Assembly (NCBI GenBank): GCA_965199805.1 | Contig: CBDATO010000001.1 | Coordinates: 3,410,001-3,474,000 of the forward strand | Reading direction: 5' to 3' | From: DATAZK01 sp965199805 | GTDB taxonomy: Bacteria; Actinomycetota; Actinomycetes; Frankiales; Frankiaceae | Length of the DNA: 64,000 bases | In this document: positions 1 through 8,290 of the stretch, in pieces | How the letters are laid out: each line of letters opens with the position of its first letter | Position numbering within the stretch: the first letter of the stretch is position 1 | Program-made: the position numbers and the translations under genes | Notes under the pieces: generated by a model | What the model was told of the DNA's origin: nothing | The model's input: only the letters and a program-made list of their open reading frames with translations | The model's database searches: none

Positions 1-2
1 GG

Positions 3-704
3 CGCCTGGTCGTCGGGGCGACATTGGTGGTCGGTGGTTTGGGCTTGTGGGCGCTCGTTCGGTTATCGGGGCGCCGTCTCGCGCTTGCGCTGATGCTGTG
101 GCCAACCGTCATGACGTACTTCGTGCTCGTCGTAACCACCGGTCACTACTACCTGACCACCCACTACCTACGCGGGCTGTCAGGCCGCTACCTCTTCATC
201 GGCTTCACCGGTATCGCCGTTCTGATGGGGGCTGGCTGCGGAGCGCTACCGAAGCGGATCGCGCGGTGGACCCCCCTTGCGTTGCTAATCGGGGCCATCG
301 GCATGCAGATCGAAGCGGCGCATCTGTCCATCGACCACTGGTGGCGGCCTGCCAAGGGAACGCTTCGGCAAGCGTGGAGCGCCTTCTCGGCATGGTCGAC
401 ATGGCCCGTTGGCGTGCTCTGGGCGGGGATGGGCCTCCTCGTAATCGCCACCATCGCCGCGCTCTACAGCTGTGTTCGTTTTGGACTGCAGGCAGGCGAC
501 GCCGACCTAACCGAAGCGGTCGCTTACTACTCTGAGCCTGCGGCCGCCGGCGAAACAGTCGCGGGGGACAAAGCTGTCGAACCAGTGAACACGGCGCCTC
601 CTGCTCGCCTACGGACGGACGCACATGACAACTTGGCTGAGCCACCGAACGAACTGGAGACGGCGACGCCAGCTAGACAAATAGGCGAGATTGATGAAAC
701 CTGA
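3..704 (+). CDS. Polytopic membrane protein, C-terminal part (runs off window)
   Basis: The reading frame is open to the window edge, so the N-terminus lies outside; the first usable internal start would be TTG at 24. About four hydrophobic segments are seen, followed by a hydrophilic Glu/Ala-rich tail of roughly 70 residues. A GRYLFI segment after a hydrophobic stretch resembles the GRY-containing region of DUF2142-type membrane proteins, but this is a weak resemblance. It overlaps the start of the DPPR synthase gene by about 11-14 bases, which suggests translational coupling. Location next to a cell-wall prenyl-phosphate enzyme and a GT-C-like protein suggests an envelope role, possibly a glycosyltransferase-type protein; this is inference. 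Confidence 0.6.
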   Translation, partial: RLVVGATLVVGGLGLWALVRLSGRRLALALMLWPTVMTYFVLVVTTGHYYLTTHYLRGLSGRYLFIGFTGIAVLMGAGCGALPKRIARWTPLALLIGAIGMQIEAAHLSIDHWWRPAKGTLRQAWSAFSAWSTWPVGVLWAGMGLLVIATIAALYSCVRFGLQAGDADLTEAVAYYSEPAAAGETVAGDKAVEPVNTAPPARLRTDAHDNLAEPPNELETATPARQIGEIDET

Positions 705-1755
705 GCAGACGATCGGGCGACGCGCGGAGCAGAGTGTGGGTGATGCAAACACTGACACGAGTGTTGTACGAGCGAGGGACCGTCCGATGCCAGCCGGAGC
801 GGCCAGGACCGAGCCACGCACCCGCGCCCCAGCCCCTGAGGTTGCCGTCGTTAGTTCTTCTGCACCGATCAGGCCTGGCCGCCGCACATCAGTCGCCGCG
901 GTCGTCCGAGCGCTTCGTCCGAAGCAGTGGGTCAAGAGTGTGCTGGTGCCCGCGGCACCGGCCGCCGCCGGCTCTTTAACGCATACGACCGTTCTGTGGC
1001 ACACGCTGATCGCTGTGCTCACCTTCAGCCTGTGCGCTTCCGGCGGTTACCTGATCAATGATGCGGCTGATGTTGAAGCCGACCGGCGACACCCGAAAAA
1101 GCGGAACCGGCCAATCGCCGCCGGTCTCGTCTCAGTCCGGCTGGCTCGGGTGCTAGGCGTGGGCCTCGTCATCGGCAGTATCGCTGCGGGGGGCCTGGTT
1201 ACGCGCTGGCAGCTGTCGGCAGTCCTGGCGGCATACGTCGCACTGACGTTCACGTACAGCACGTGGCTCAAGCACGTGCCCATCATCGAGATGATGTTGG
1301 TAGCCGCTGGTTTCCTGCTGCGGCCGGTTGCCGGCGCCGCTGCTACTGGCGTGGCGGCTTCGCAGTGGTTTCTGATTGTCGCATCGTTCGGCTCGCTGTA
1401 CATGGTGGCCGGCAAACGCACCGCTGAGGCCACTGAGTTTGGCCTTGAGGCCGCCACCCACCGGCGTATCCACCAGGAATACCCGCCGTCGTTCCTGCGT
1501 CAAGTTCGCGATCTCAGTGCGGTGGTCACGTTGGTTGCTTATTGCTTGTGGGCCTTCGAGGGCCCGGGCTTGCATGACAACGTCTGGTCGAAGATCTCGA
1601 TCATTCCGATCGCCTTTGGGCTTCTCCGGTATCAGCTGTTACTGGAGCGCGGTCACGGAGGCGCCCCGGAAGACGCTGTCCTTGGGGATCGGTCCTTGCT
1701 TGCTGCCGGTATCGTCTGGGTCGCCGCCTTCGCGCTCGGCGTATACCTGCACTAG
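691..1755 (+). CDS. Decaprenyl-phosphate phosphoribosyltransferase (UbiA family)
   Basis: A UbiA-superfamily integral membrane prenyltransferase. The opening LRPKQWVK motif (about residue 75) and the aspartate-rich NDAADVEAD motif (about 123-131), followed by HPKKRNRPIAAG, are typical of DPPR synthases, which join PRPP to decaprenyl phosphate as the first step toward the arabinosyl donor decaprenylphosphoryl arabinose. Eight to nine membrane helices follow. At 354 residues it is longer than usual (about 300) because of a polar N-terminal extension. The start is TTG 691 or ATG 694, inside the previous gene; ATG 787 would give a more family-like length. It is followed by a convergent gene after 22 bases. 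Confidence 0.85.
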   Translation: MMKPEQTIGRRAEQSVGDANTDTSVVRARDRPMPAGAARTEPRTRAPAPEVAVVSSSAPIRPGRRTSVAAVVRALRPKQWVKSVLVPAAPAAAGSLTHTTVLWHTLIAVLTFSLCASGGYLINDAADVEADRRHPKKRNRPIAAGLVSVRLARVLGVGLVIGSIAAGGLVTRWQLSAVLAAYVALTFTYSTWLKHVPIIEMMLVAAGFLLRPVAGAAATGVAASQWFLIVASFGSLYMVAGKRTAEATEFGLEAATHRRIHQEYPPSFLRQVRDLSAVVTLVAYCLWAFEGPGLHDNVWSKISIIPIAFGLLRYQLLLERGHGGAPEDAVLGDRSLLAAGIVWVAAFALGVYLH

Positions 1756-1777
1756 TCCGCGGGCGCGACTAACGTGC

Positions 1778-3226
1778 TCAGTTCAACTGGTCACAGTGCA
1801 GTCGAACAGCCCAAAAATAGCTGCTACTAAACGGCGACACCGGCAACTGGACGACGCTATTTGTTATGCGCGGACGTCCGACTCCCCGCAGTTGACCCGG
1901 CAACGGCCCGGTTAGTCCAGCTGCGCACCCAGCCTTAGCGATGGACACCTCTTCTCGCCAGCTTATGCCTGACGTTCGAGGTCCGAGTGACGCGTAGTTC
2001 GTCACCAATTGGACCAACAACAGGGCGCCGGCGAGCCCGGGCAGCAGCCTGCCCCGCAGCAACTGAGGCACAGGCCACGGCAGCCCAACCGCCACCACCA
2101 GTGCGCCATACAGCAGATAGAGCGAGACGACGGTGTACCGGGACCCGTTGAGCGACAGGGGATGCCGCAGGTAACCACTCGCACCCCCGCGCGTAATGAG
2201 TGGTGCGGCGAGAAACAGCATTGAATACCCGATCAGGCCGACGAGCAGCCGACGATCATGCCGCCGGGCGAAGGAGACGGCCAGACCGAAACCGAGCCCG
2301 ACTAGAACCAGGCTAAGGGTCGGCAACCACCAGCCGGAGCCGTGCGTCGGCCACAGGGAGCGAAGACCTTGGTCACCAAATAGGAAGCTGCCGGCGACAC
2401 GCAGTCCGTACACACCGGGAAGAGAACCTAGGTCTGAGCTCCGGTAGTGACGTGGCGTACTGGACGCCAAGACCAGGAAGTACTGCATAGCAAGCGCGGT
2501 GACCAGTCCCGCGGTGCTCCACCGAGCTGACCGGCTGCCGCGCCAGGCTCTCCAGCCCACAAGCGGCAGGAGGAGCCCCGTCAACGGGTCGCTCAGTCCA
2601 GCGAGCAGCATGACGACGACATTCAAACCGATCCGGGACTTGGACGTGGCCTGCGACCAGCACGCCCAAAATGCCGCCATCATGAAAAACCAGTGGATGT
2701 TGTTATTTGCAGCGTTGACCTCAAAGGCAGCCGCAGGGTGCGCGACGATCAAGGCTGCGACCATGAACCGCTGCCAGCGATACGGCAACACGGCTTCGGT
2801 GGTCCGGTAAACGAAGACCGCGAGGAGAGCGCAGATCAGCGAGACGATCGCAGCGTTGACAAGCGCCGCATCTGCGGTTGGGAAGGCCGCTACCAGGCGA
2901 GCGACTAAACGCGGCACGACTTGGAGGTAGCTCCCCAAGTCCTCAAAGATCGTGTCTGACAGCGGGCGGGTCTTAGCTTCGCCGTAGAGAAAACGGCCAT
3001 CCTCAGCCCAGAAGGAGTCGTACACCGGCACGCGGCTGCTACGTGTCAGCTGCACGGCCATGGCGCCGAGGATGGCCACACCCGTTATCGCTGCTGTCAG
3101 CAGCCGCCGGTAGCCCCGGTCGGCGCGACGAGAGGATGTTAGGGGGGTACTGCCGTCCCGATGGCTGTTCGTGCCCGTTGCGAGCACGGCGGCATCATCG
3201 TCATTCGGTTCAGCATGGGCCGTCAT
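1778..3226 (-). CDS. GT-C-like polytopic membrane protein, putative glycosyltransferase
   Basis: About eleven hydrophobic helices with a polar N-terminal tail. Just after the first helix is WAEDGRFLYGEA, where the acidic pair in an extracytoplasmic loop resembles the catalytic loop of GT-C lipid-linked sugar transferases. The rest has no motif I can name. The ATG at 3226 is preferred over the longer frame from 3283, because the extra 19 residues look non-coding. It is convergent with the DPPR synthase, so the two could both serve envelope polysaccharide assembly; that link is inference. The exact sugar, acceptor and family are unknown. Confidence 0.6.
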   Translation of the reverse strand: MTAHAEPNDDDAAVLATGTNSHRDGSTPLTSSRRADRGYRRLLTAAITGVAILGAMAVQLTRSSRVPVYDSFWAEDGRFLYGEAKTRPLSDTIFEDLGSYLQVVPRLVARLVAAFPTADAALVNAAIVSLICALLAVFVYRTTEAVLPYRWQRFMVAALIVAHPAAAFEVNAANNNIHWFFMMAAFWACWSQATSKSRIGLNVVVMLLAGLSDPLTGLLLPLVGWRAWRGSRSARWSTAGLVTALAMQYFLVLASSTPRHYRSSDLGSLPGVYGLRVAGSFLFGDQGLRSLWPTHGSGWWLPTLSLVLVGLGFGLAVSFARRHDRRLLVGLIGYSMLFLAAPLITRGGASGYLRHPLSLNGSRYTVVSLYLLYGALVVAVGLPWPVPQLLRGRLLPGLAGALLLVQLVTNYASLGPRTSGISWREEVSIAKAGCAAGLTGPLPGQLRGVGRPRITNSVVQLPVSPFSSSYFWAVRLHCDQLN

Positions 3227-3875
3227 GTCTCGTGAAGAGATCGGTATCCACCCGTGACTAGCCACGGCAACGACCGGCGTCACGGTGGGCGCGAACAGGT
3301 GCGACTACGACGTCAACGCGCATGCCTCGAACCTATGCGCGAGATCGATGAGGACGGCGGGCTCCGGACTACAACATTCGCGGCGCCGCGAAGGCTGGCT
3401 TAGATCGAGTGGTCAATCGCGCCACCCGGCTTGGCGAGCAACTGTCAAGCTGTCCGGCGGGTTCCGTCACGTCATCCAAGGGCTGCTAGCAGACGCGGCT
3501 GCCAGCAGCGTAACCGTACTCACGACGCTCAACTCACATCAAAGGCGAGGCCAGCCACCAACACCGACGTTCCCCCTCGCCACCGGGAGGAATCTAGCGG
3601 CGCCTGTGGCGTCGCGGACACTGCGGGTGGGCCGTCCTCCTTCAAGCGGAGACTGGCCGTCGTCCCTGGCTACACCTGTGCAGGTGGCCCTACGCGGGGC
3701 GTTCCAGCGACAGCAGCGGTTCGGTGTGCCACCAGGCAAGCCTTCGGACGCATTCAACTGAGCGCTCACAGAACGGTCGAGAGCGCCGAATCTCTAAGAG
3801 ACACTCAAACGGTCGCAATCGCGGAGGGCCGCCATCCTCCTCGACACGGCGGCGATACCCGGTAGGAGAAATCTG
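3227..3875. other. Intergenic region between divergent genes
   Basis: About 650 bases separate the divergent GT-C-like and lipoprotein genes. Open frames exist in it, but their composition is Arg/Ser/Pro-rich and none has a ribosome-binding site or recognisable domain. It must hold the promoters of both neighbours; no clear operator or repeat was seen. Confidence 0.5.
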
Positions 3876-4499
3876 ATGTTGCGTTGTCGTAGAAGAACCC
3901 TCACGGCTTCGCTCCGGGCAAGTCGGTCCAGGCGCTTAGCCGTCGGGGTCCTTGCAGTGACCTCAGTCACCGTCGGTGCCGCAGCCTGTGTCCCTATCCC
4001 CAAAGCCCCACAGCCGGCGGGGCAGGTCACCTTTGGCTCACCCGCCTCGGCCTTAGGTGCCTCGGCTACGCTTATTCCAGATACACGGGTGGGTAGTACG
4101 TATCATCTTGACCGAAGCATCACCGTCACGTCTTTCAGCTTCTACGCTGCCGGCGGTCAAGGCGACCAGTCTTTTTGGCCACTCATTTATAGCACCGATG
4201 GCCGCGGCAGGCCTGCCGTACTGCTTAAGGCCGGCCTTAGTGTGCAGGTGAAGGCCCGTAAGGCTGCCGGGTGGGTAAAAGCGGCGATGTCCATTCAGCT
4301 TCCGCCTGGCAACTACGTGCTTGCTCTTGAACCCGGTCCGGTCAGCTCGGAGAAGGCCGTGGTTTATTACGCCGTAAGCGCGCACAGCGGCCACGTCAGC
4401 TCGGTATCCTTCAGTAACCCAGGCTGGTCGGGTTACAAGGAGGACAACCGTCGGTGGGCCTTCAGCGTCTCCGGAAGGCCAACACCGGCCGCGCCCTAG
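3876..4499 (+). CDS. Secreted lipoprotein, unknown function
   Basis: Starts at ATG 3876 behind a good GGAGA ribosome-binding site 7 bases upstream. The N-terminus has an Arg-rich segment, a hydrophobic stretch and the lipobox-like VGAAAC, so the mature protein is probably lipid-anchored at about Cys39. The rest (about 165 residues) is rich in short beta-prone segments with alternating hydrophobic and polar residues, such as STYHLDRSITVTSFSFYAA and LPPGNYVLALEP, which suggests a small beta-sandwich. No catalytic motif was recognised. It stands alone, with about 500 bases before the next gene. Confidence 0.65.
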   Translation: MLRCRRRTLTASLRASRSRRLAVGVLAVTSVTVGAAACVPIPKAPQPAGQVTFGSPASALGASATLIPDTRVGSTYHLDRSITVTSFSFYAAGGQGDQSFWPLIYSTDGRGRPAVLLKAGLSVQVKARKAAGWVKAAMSIQLPPGNYVLALEPGPVSSEKAVVYYAVSAHSGHVSSVSFSNPGWSGYKEDNRRWAFSVSGRPTPAAP

Positions 4500-4996
4500 C
4501 CAGCCAGTACTCGTCCACAGCAACACCGCCGAGCAGCCTCGGCCGATGCTAACTCGCCAGCAGTCGAGCCACACCGCGAGACGGTGGCTCGACGACTCCC
4601 TCAGTCGACAGCTGCGACTCGCCAGCGGATGACGCTGACCGACGCGGTTAGCCATACAGCAGGGGCTTATCCGGGTTCATCTGCTGCGGCCGGGTCTGGA
4701 GGTCGCCCCGGCCAGTTCGCCGCTGCGCCCGGCAACAGCTGCCGCTGCGGCGATCCGGGGCGGCGGCGAAGCCACGACGCGAACAGGTGTCGAACATCCA
4801 AGGCACAGCAGCGGCCAACGATGAATCCTTCGATGGGCGAAGCGATGCTCGAGTGAGTGCGGCGCCCCACACGGGTCCTCGTCGAGTGGCGATGCTATTC
4901 GAAGGTCAATCGTCTGAGTCCGGTGCGAGTCTCACCAGCTTGCCCTTCCGCAAGATAGCCTCAGTCTGTGTTTGTCACAGATGCTGGGTCGGGGCT
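4500..4996. other. Intergenic region
   Basis: Nothing convincing is seen. A frame open from 4787 leads into the membrane protein at 4997, but its first 70 residues are hydrophilic with no domain, so I treat this stretch as leader DNA. Confidence 0.4.
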
Positions 4997-5527
4997 GTGA
5001 CAGCTCTATACGAACCGCCAGCCAGCCAAGTCCGGGAGGCCCTGAGGGGCAGTCTGCTTGCAATAATGCTAAGCGGACTAACGCTGGCTGCCGTGGACAG
5101 CATCTGGGCTCTGACGCTTTACGACGGCCTCCGTCAGGCTGCGGCCGAGCAAGCGTTAAAGGGTGCAGCGTTGGCGATCCTTACCGCGGCGTCTCTCGGA
5201 CTTGGCCTGTCTTGGACTGTTGACGCGTACAGGGTCCGTCGGCGTGCCTATTCATGCGCCGTCTACCGGGCGCCAGCCTGGCACGGCCGATGGATGCTGG
5301 CAGCCGGTCTCCTTACGCAACTGGCAGTCTTAACCGCACATGTGCGTGGCTACTTCGCCTCATGGGGGTGGCCCGGCCCGGGATTGCCAGCTTTCGCGTG
5401 GTGGATCGTTCCCCTCGTGTTGCTCGGCACGCACTTTGGGTGCTTAGTCGCCAGGATCAGTGGCCTAGATGAAGTAGAACAACCCCAGCCGACCAATCTT
5501 GGGCAAGGCGGCGAGCCGCGGTCATAG
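4997..5527 (+). CDS. Small four-helix membrane protein, unknown
   Basis: About 176 residues with four clear hydrophobic helices, near residues 20-40, 52-72, 95-115 and 130-150, and a polar C-terminus. The GTG at 4997 is chosen because the protein then begins just ahead of the first helix and has the G-rich GGTCGGGG upstream; an ATG at 4787 in the same frame would add 70 residues of poor coding quality. No family recognised. The gene lies just upstream of a mobile-element-rich stretch. Confidence 0.5.
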   Translation: MTALYEPPASQVREALRGSLLAIMLSGLTLAAVDSIWALTLYDGLRQAAAEQALKGAALAILTAASLGLGLSWTVDAYRVRRRAYSCAVYRAPAWHGRWMLAAGLLTQLAVLTAHVRGYFASWGWPGPGLPAFAWWIVPLVLLGTHFGCLVARISGLDEVEQPQPTNLGQGGEPRS

Positions 5528-5649
5528 CCGAGTCGTACGAGTGAGATGCCAGTAAGTAGCCGCGGCACGCAAGCGGAGCGTTGGTTGGATAGTCCGAAGC
5601 GGCCTCAACGCCTGGGGCAGGACTGGCGCTAGATGCACGATTGTGCAAA

Positions 5650-5850
5650 CCCTGAACCGGATTGGGTCTGCTGAAACATTTCTGTGGGTGCTACGCGGCC
5701 GGATTAGCCTCGTGCTTCTGACGGTATTACGCGGCTTAGAACTCGGCTGGTGGCAGGTTGCCGCACGCGCTGTGCAGTCGTCGCTGATTCCAACAGTCGA
5801 CCCAGCTGGCGGTCGCGCGCTTGACCTGTTCGACGTTTTGCTTCGGTAGA
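5650..5850 (-). pseudogene. IS3-family transposase C-terminal remnant, outer copy
   Basis: This stretch is a diverged second copy of the sequence at 5870-6060: both contain the reverse complement of a transposase tail ending in an NLPPAEFEAA-type motif, plus the downstream element end. The reading frame here is broken by stops. The two copies lie in direct orientation about 225 bases apart, so either an IS end was duplicated or two related elements decayed side by side. Confidence 0.55.
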
Positions 5851-5900
5851 GGCGGCGGAGTGAACCGGACTGGGTCTGCTGGAGACATTTCTATTAGGTG

Positions 5901-6230
5901 CTACGCAGCCGGATTGGCCTCGTGCTCGTGACGGTAGTGGGCGGCTTCGAACTCGGCGGGTGGCAGGTTGCCGCAGGCGGTATGCAGTCGCCGCTGGTTC
6001 CACCAGTAGACCCAGCGGGCGGTGGCAAGTTCGACGTGTTCAACGGTCTTCCAGGGGCCTTGCCGGGAGATCAGCTCAGCCTTGTAGAGGCCGTTGACGG
6101 TCTCGGCGAGCGCGTTGTCGCAGGAGTCGCCGCGTGACCCGACGGAGGTGACTGCGCCTTGTTCGGCGAGCCGCTCGGTATAGCGGATGGCCAAATATTG
6201 GGCGAACTCAACCGGTCGTCGCAACACCCT
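5901..6230 (-). pseudogene. IS3-family transposase (OrfB) C-terminal fragment
   Basis: The frame encodes the last third of an IS3-type DDE integrase: QYLAIRYTERLAEQGAV, SVGSRGDSCDNALAETVNGL (the NA-x-AE motif carries the catalytic Glu) and WWNQRRLHTACGNLPPAEFE. The N-terminal two thirds, including the first two catalytic Asp residues, are missing. At about 6230 the sequence changes to the beginning of an IS30-type element on the other strand, so insertion or recombination there removed the 5' part. Confidence 0.8.
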
Positions 6231-6295
6231 GACGGATGGGGTGAGCGGTGGGACGGTCAAGAGGTTGGGGTGCGGCGCAGACGGGACGGCCGATC

Positions 6296-6752
6296 ATGCG
6301 GTCGCCTGGTCGGCCGGGGACCAATGAGCGACGCGTGCAGCGGGAGTTTCGGCGTCGGATTGCCGAGGGGCTAGAGAGCGAGGCAGCGGCTGTCGCTTGC
6401 GGTGTGTCAACGGCGGTCGGAACACGCTGGTTCCGTGAGGGTGGCGGCATGCCGCCGATCAGCCTCACCGAACCGTCAGGTCGATATCTGTCATTTCCTG
6501 AACGCGACGACATTGCGTTGTTGAAAGCAACCGGTCATGGAGTGCAAGATATTGCCCGACGGTTGGGGCGAGCTCCATCGACGGTCTATCGTGAACTGCG
6601 TCGCAACGCGGGAACGCGCGGCGGCCAGCTGACGTATCGGCCACGACCGCGCAATGGAAGGCCGAACGCGCTGCCCGCAGACCCAAGCCGACGAAGCTGG
6701 CCATGAATGCGCGTCTGCGCGAATATGTGCAGCATCGGTTGTCGGGAGCGGT
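6296..6752 (+). pseudogene. IS30-family transposase N-terminal fragment (frameshifted)
   Basis: Begins MRSPGRPGTNERR and contains the IS30 helix-turn-helix region, with SGRYLSFPERDDIALL followed by IARRLGRAPSTVYRELRRNA. A one-base frameshift near 6640 moves the frame: the expected ATTAQWKAERAARRPKPTKL continues in another frame, then ends near VQHRLSGAV. The catalytic DDE core is absent. The fragment is cut at about 6752, exactly where the inverted repeat of a second IS30 element begins, so it was truncated by that element. Confidence 0.75.
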
Positions 6753-6787
6753 GCTTGGATCCCAGCAGTCATCGCAACGGTCGCGCT

Positions 6788-6948
6788 ATGACGCGTTGAG
6801 TAAAGCAGCGATCCGTTCGGTGGGGTGTCCCAGTCGAGCGTCTTTCGGGGTCGGCCGTTGAGGGTGGCGGCGACGGCTTCGATGTCACGGACGGTCCAGC
6901 GGGACAGGTCGGTGCCTTTGGGGAAGTACTGGCGCAGCAGCCCGTTGG
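6788..6948 (-). pseudogene. IS30 transposase, displaced 3' (C-terminal) portion
   Basis: Reads NGLLRQYFPKGTDLSRWTVR and then ATLNGRPRKTLDWDTP, the standard IS30 C-terminus that should follow SSENT at 8299. A one-base deletion near 6835 shifts the last 15 residues; without it the frame would end TERIAALLNAS-stop at about 6788. So this copy had probably also decayed at its 3' end. It is separated from the N-terminal part by the IS110 insertion. Confidence 0.8.
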
Positions 6949-6963
6949 ACGCTCCTATGTTTG

Positions 6964-8031
6964 TCAAGCGGGCGGAACAACGGGGTCGAGCTGCGCTGCC
7001 GCCTGGATTCGTCGGTAGAGACGGCGAGCGAGTGCGCGCTTGACTGACCGGCGAATGTCGCGGGGTGTCTTGCCTTCGGCGCTGCGTCGTAGCTCGTAGG
7101 CGCGGGTCTCGGGGTGACACCGCATTCGGGTGATGGCGACCGTGTGCAGGGCTCGGTTGAGCGCCCGGTCACCGCCGCGGTTGAGCCGGTGGCGGGAGCG
7201 TTGTCCACTGCTGGTCTCAAGCGGAGCGACGCCCGCCAGGGAAGCGAACGCAGCTTCGCTGCGTACTCGTCCGTGATGGGACCAGCTGATCAGTAACTGT
7301 GCTGCCACGACTGGCCCGACGCCGGGTTCGGCAAGCAGAGCCGGCCCCGCCGGGTGCTGTTTGATCAGCTGGAGCAGCTGCGGATCGAGCTCAGCCAGCT
7401 GCGCCGACAGGAAACGCACCCGTGCCGCTATCGACTGCAAGCTGAACACCGACAGGCGATGCTCGACCGGTGCCGTTGGCTCGGACTGCAGCTGCTCGAT
7501 CGGCGTCAGCTGAACGGCCAGCGATCCACCGCGCAGCTGAGCTCGTAACTGTTCGGGCGCCACAACGACGAGGCTTTTGAGCTCGTTGACGGCTTTAGTT
7601 CGGCTGACCAGCACGCCTTCCCGACAAGCGAAGACCATGCGCAGCGCCTCGCGCAGGCCACCGGCGCGTGGAGCGCCCTGCTCATCGCGAGACAGCGCTT
7701 CACGCGCAGCCCGAATCGCGTCGATCCGATCGCTTTTCGCCCCACGGGCCCGTTTGAGCGCTCCGACCTCAACGACCTTTTCACCGGCTTCCGTCAGGGC
7801 GACGACGAGTCCGGCGGCGAAGCTACCGGTGCCTTCCAACGCCCAGATCCGACGACCGGGAGCTTGCTCACCGGTCCAGGCGAGCATCCGCCGATAGCCA
7901 GCGCCGTCAGCGGTGTCAGCGACGTGCGCGTGGACCCGACCGCCGCCGGTGTCAACCACGGCCAGGTCGATGGTGTCGCGATCTGGGTCGCCTCCGATGA
8001 CGAAGTCGTACTGCTCTGCGAGCATGACCAT
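6964..8031 (-). CDS. IS110-family transposase (DEDD recombinase)
   Basis: A 355-residue protein with the two IS110 domains. The N-terminal RuvC-like DEDD domain has IGGDPDRDTIDLAVVD (first Asp), WALEGTGSF (Glu) and GAKSDRIDAIRAA (last Asp pair). The C-terminal Transposase_20 region has LLAEPGVGPVVAAQLL, then FASLAGVAPLETSSGQ and NRGGDRALNRALHT, where the serine nucleophile region is expected. The ATG at 8031 has an AAAGG site 9 bases upstream; the open frame goes to 8070. The gene looks intact and of normal length, so the element could still be active. In this family the enzyme acts with an RNA made from its own leader. Confidence 0.92.
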   Translation of the reverse strand: MVMLAEQYDFVIGGDPDRDTIDLAVVDTGGGRVHAHVADTADGAGYRRMLAWTGEQAPGRRIWALEGTGSFAAGLVVALTEAGEKVVEVGALKRARGAKSDRIDAIRAAREALSRDEQGAPRAGGLREALRMVFACREGVLVSRTKAVNELKSLVVVAPEQLRAQLRGGSLAVQLTPIEQLQSEPTAPVEHRLSVFSLQSIAARVRFLSAQLAELDPQLLQLIKQHPAGPALLAEPGVGPVVAAQLLISWSHHGRVRSEAAFASLAGVAPLETSSGQRSRHRLNRGGDRALNRALHTVAITRMRCHPETRAYELRRSAEGKTPRDIRRSVKRALARRLYRRIQAAAQLDPVVPPA

Positions 8032-8099
8032 TGCGGTTGCCCTTTCATCCAGGGTGATCGAGGACGGCATCGGCCTGGGTGAAGGTCACTGGTCGCGGC

Positions 8100-8290
8100 A
8101 GCACTGTGAGGGGTCACGCCGGCAAAGGCGGACAAGCTCCTAATCAAGCCAGGACAAGTGGGCCAGGTCGGTGCCGGCAACCTTCGGGGCAGGTCAAACG
8201 AAAGACACGCCAACGGCGGTCAGTATTCTCGAGAGCCACCTCGAGTTGCCGGCACCAGCCTGGCTCAACCAGCCCAACCGGGCCGTCTCA
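8100..8290 (-). ncRNA. Candidate IS110 bridge RNA in transposase leader
   Basis: Between the element's 5' end and the transposase start lies a strongly self-complementary stretch: 12-base arms GGTGCCGGCAAC at 8170-8181 and GTTGCCGGCACC at 8245-8256 are perfect inverted repeats. They are extended outward, after a 2-base mismatch, by GCCAGG/CCTGGC at 8162-8167 and 8259-8264. Inside the loop is CTCGAG at 8228-8233 and again at 8240-8245. IS110 elements are known to produce a structured guide (bridge) RNA from exactly this position. The exact ends and the target- and donor-binding loops were not determined. Confidence 0.5.

Noticed and set aside
3285..3761. Plus-strand frame of 158 codons in the divergent gap
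   Set aside because: No ribosome-binding site, no hydrophobic or domain pattern, and composition unlike neighbouring genes.
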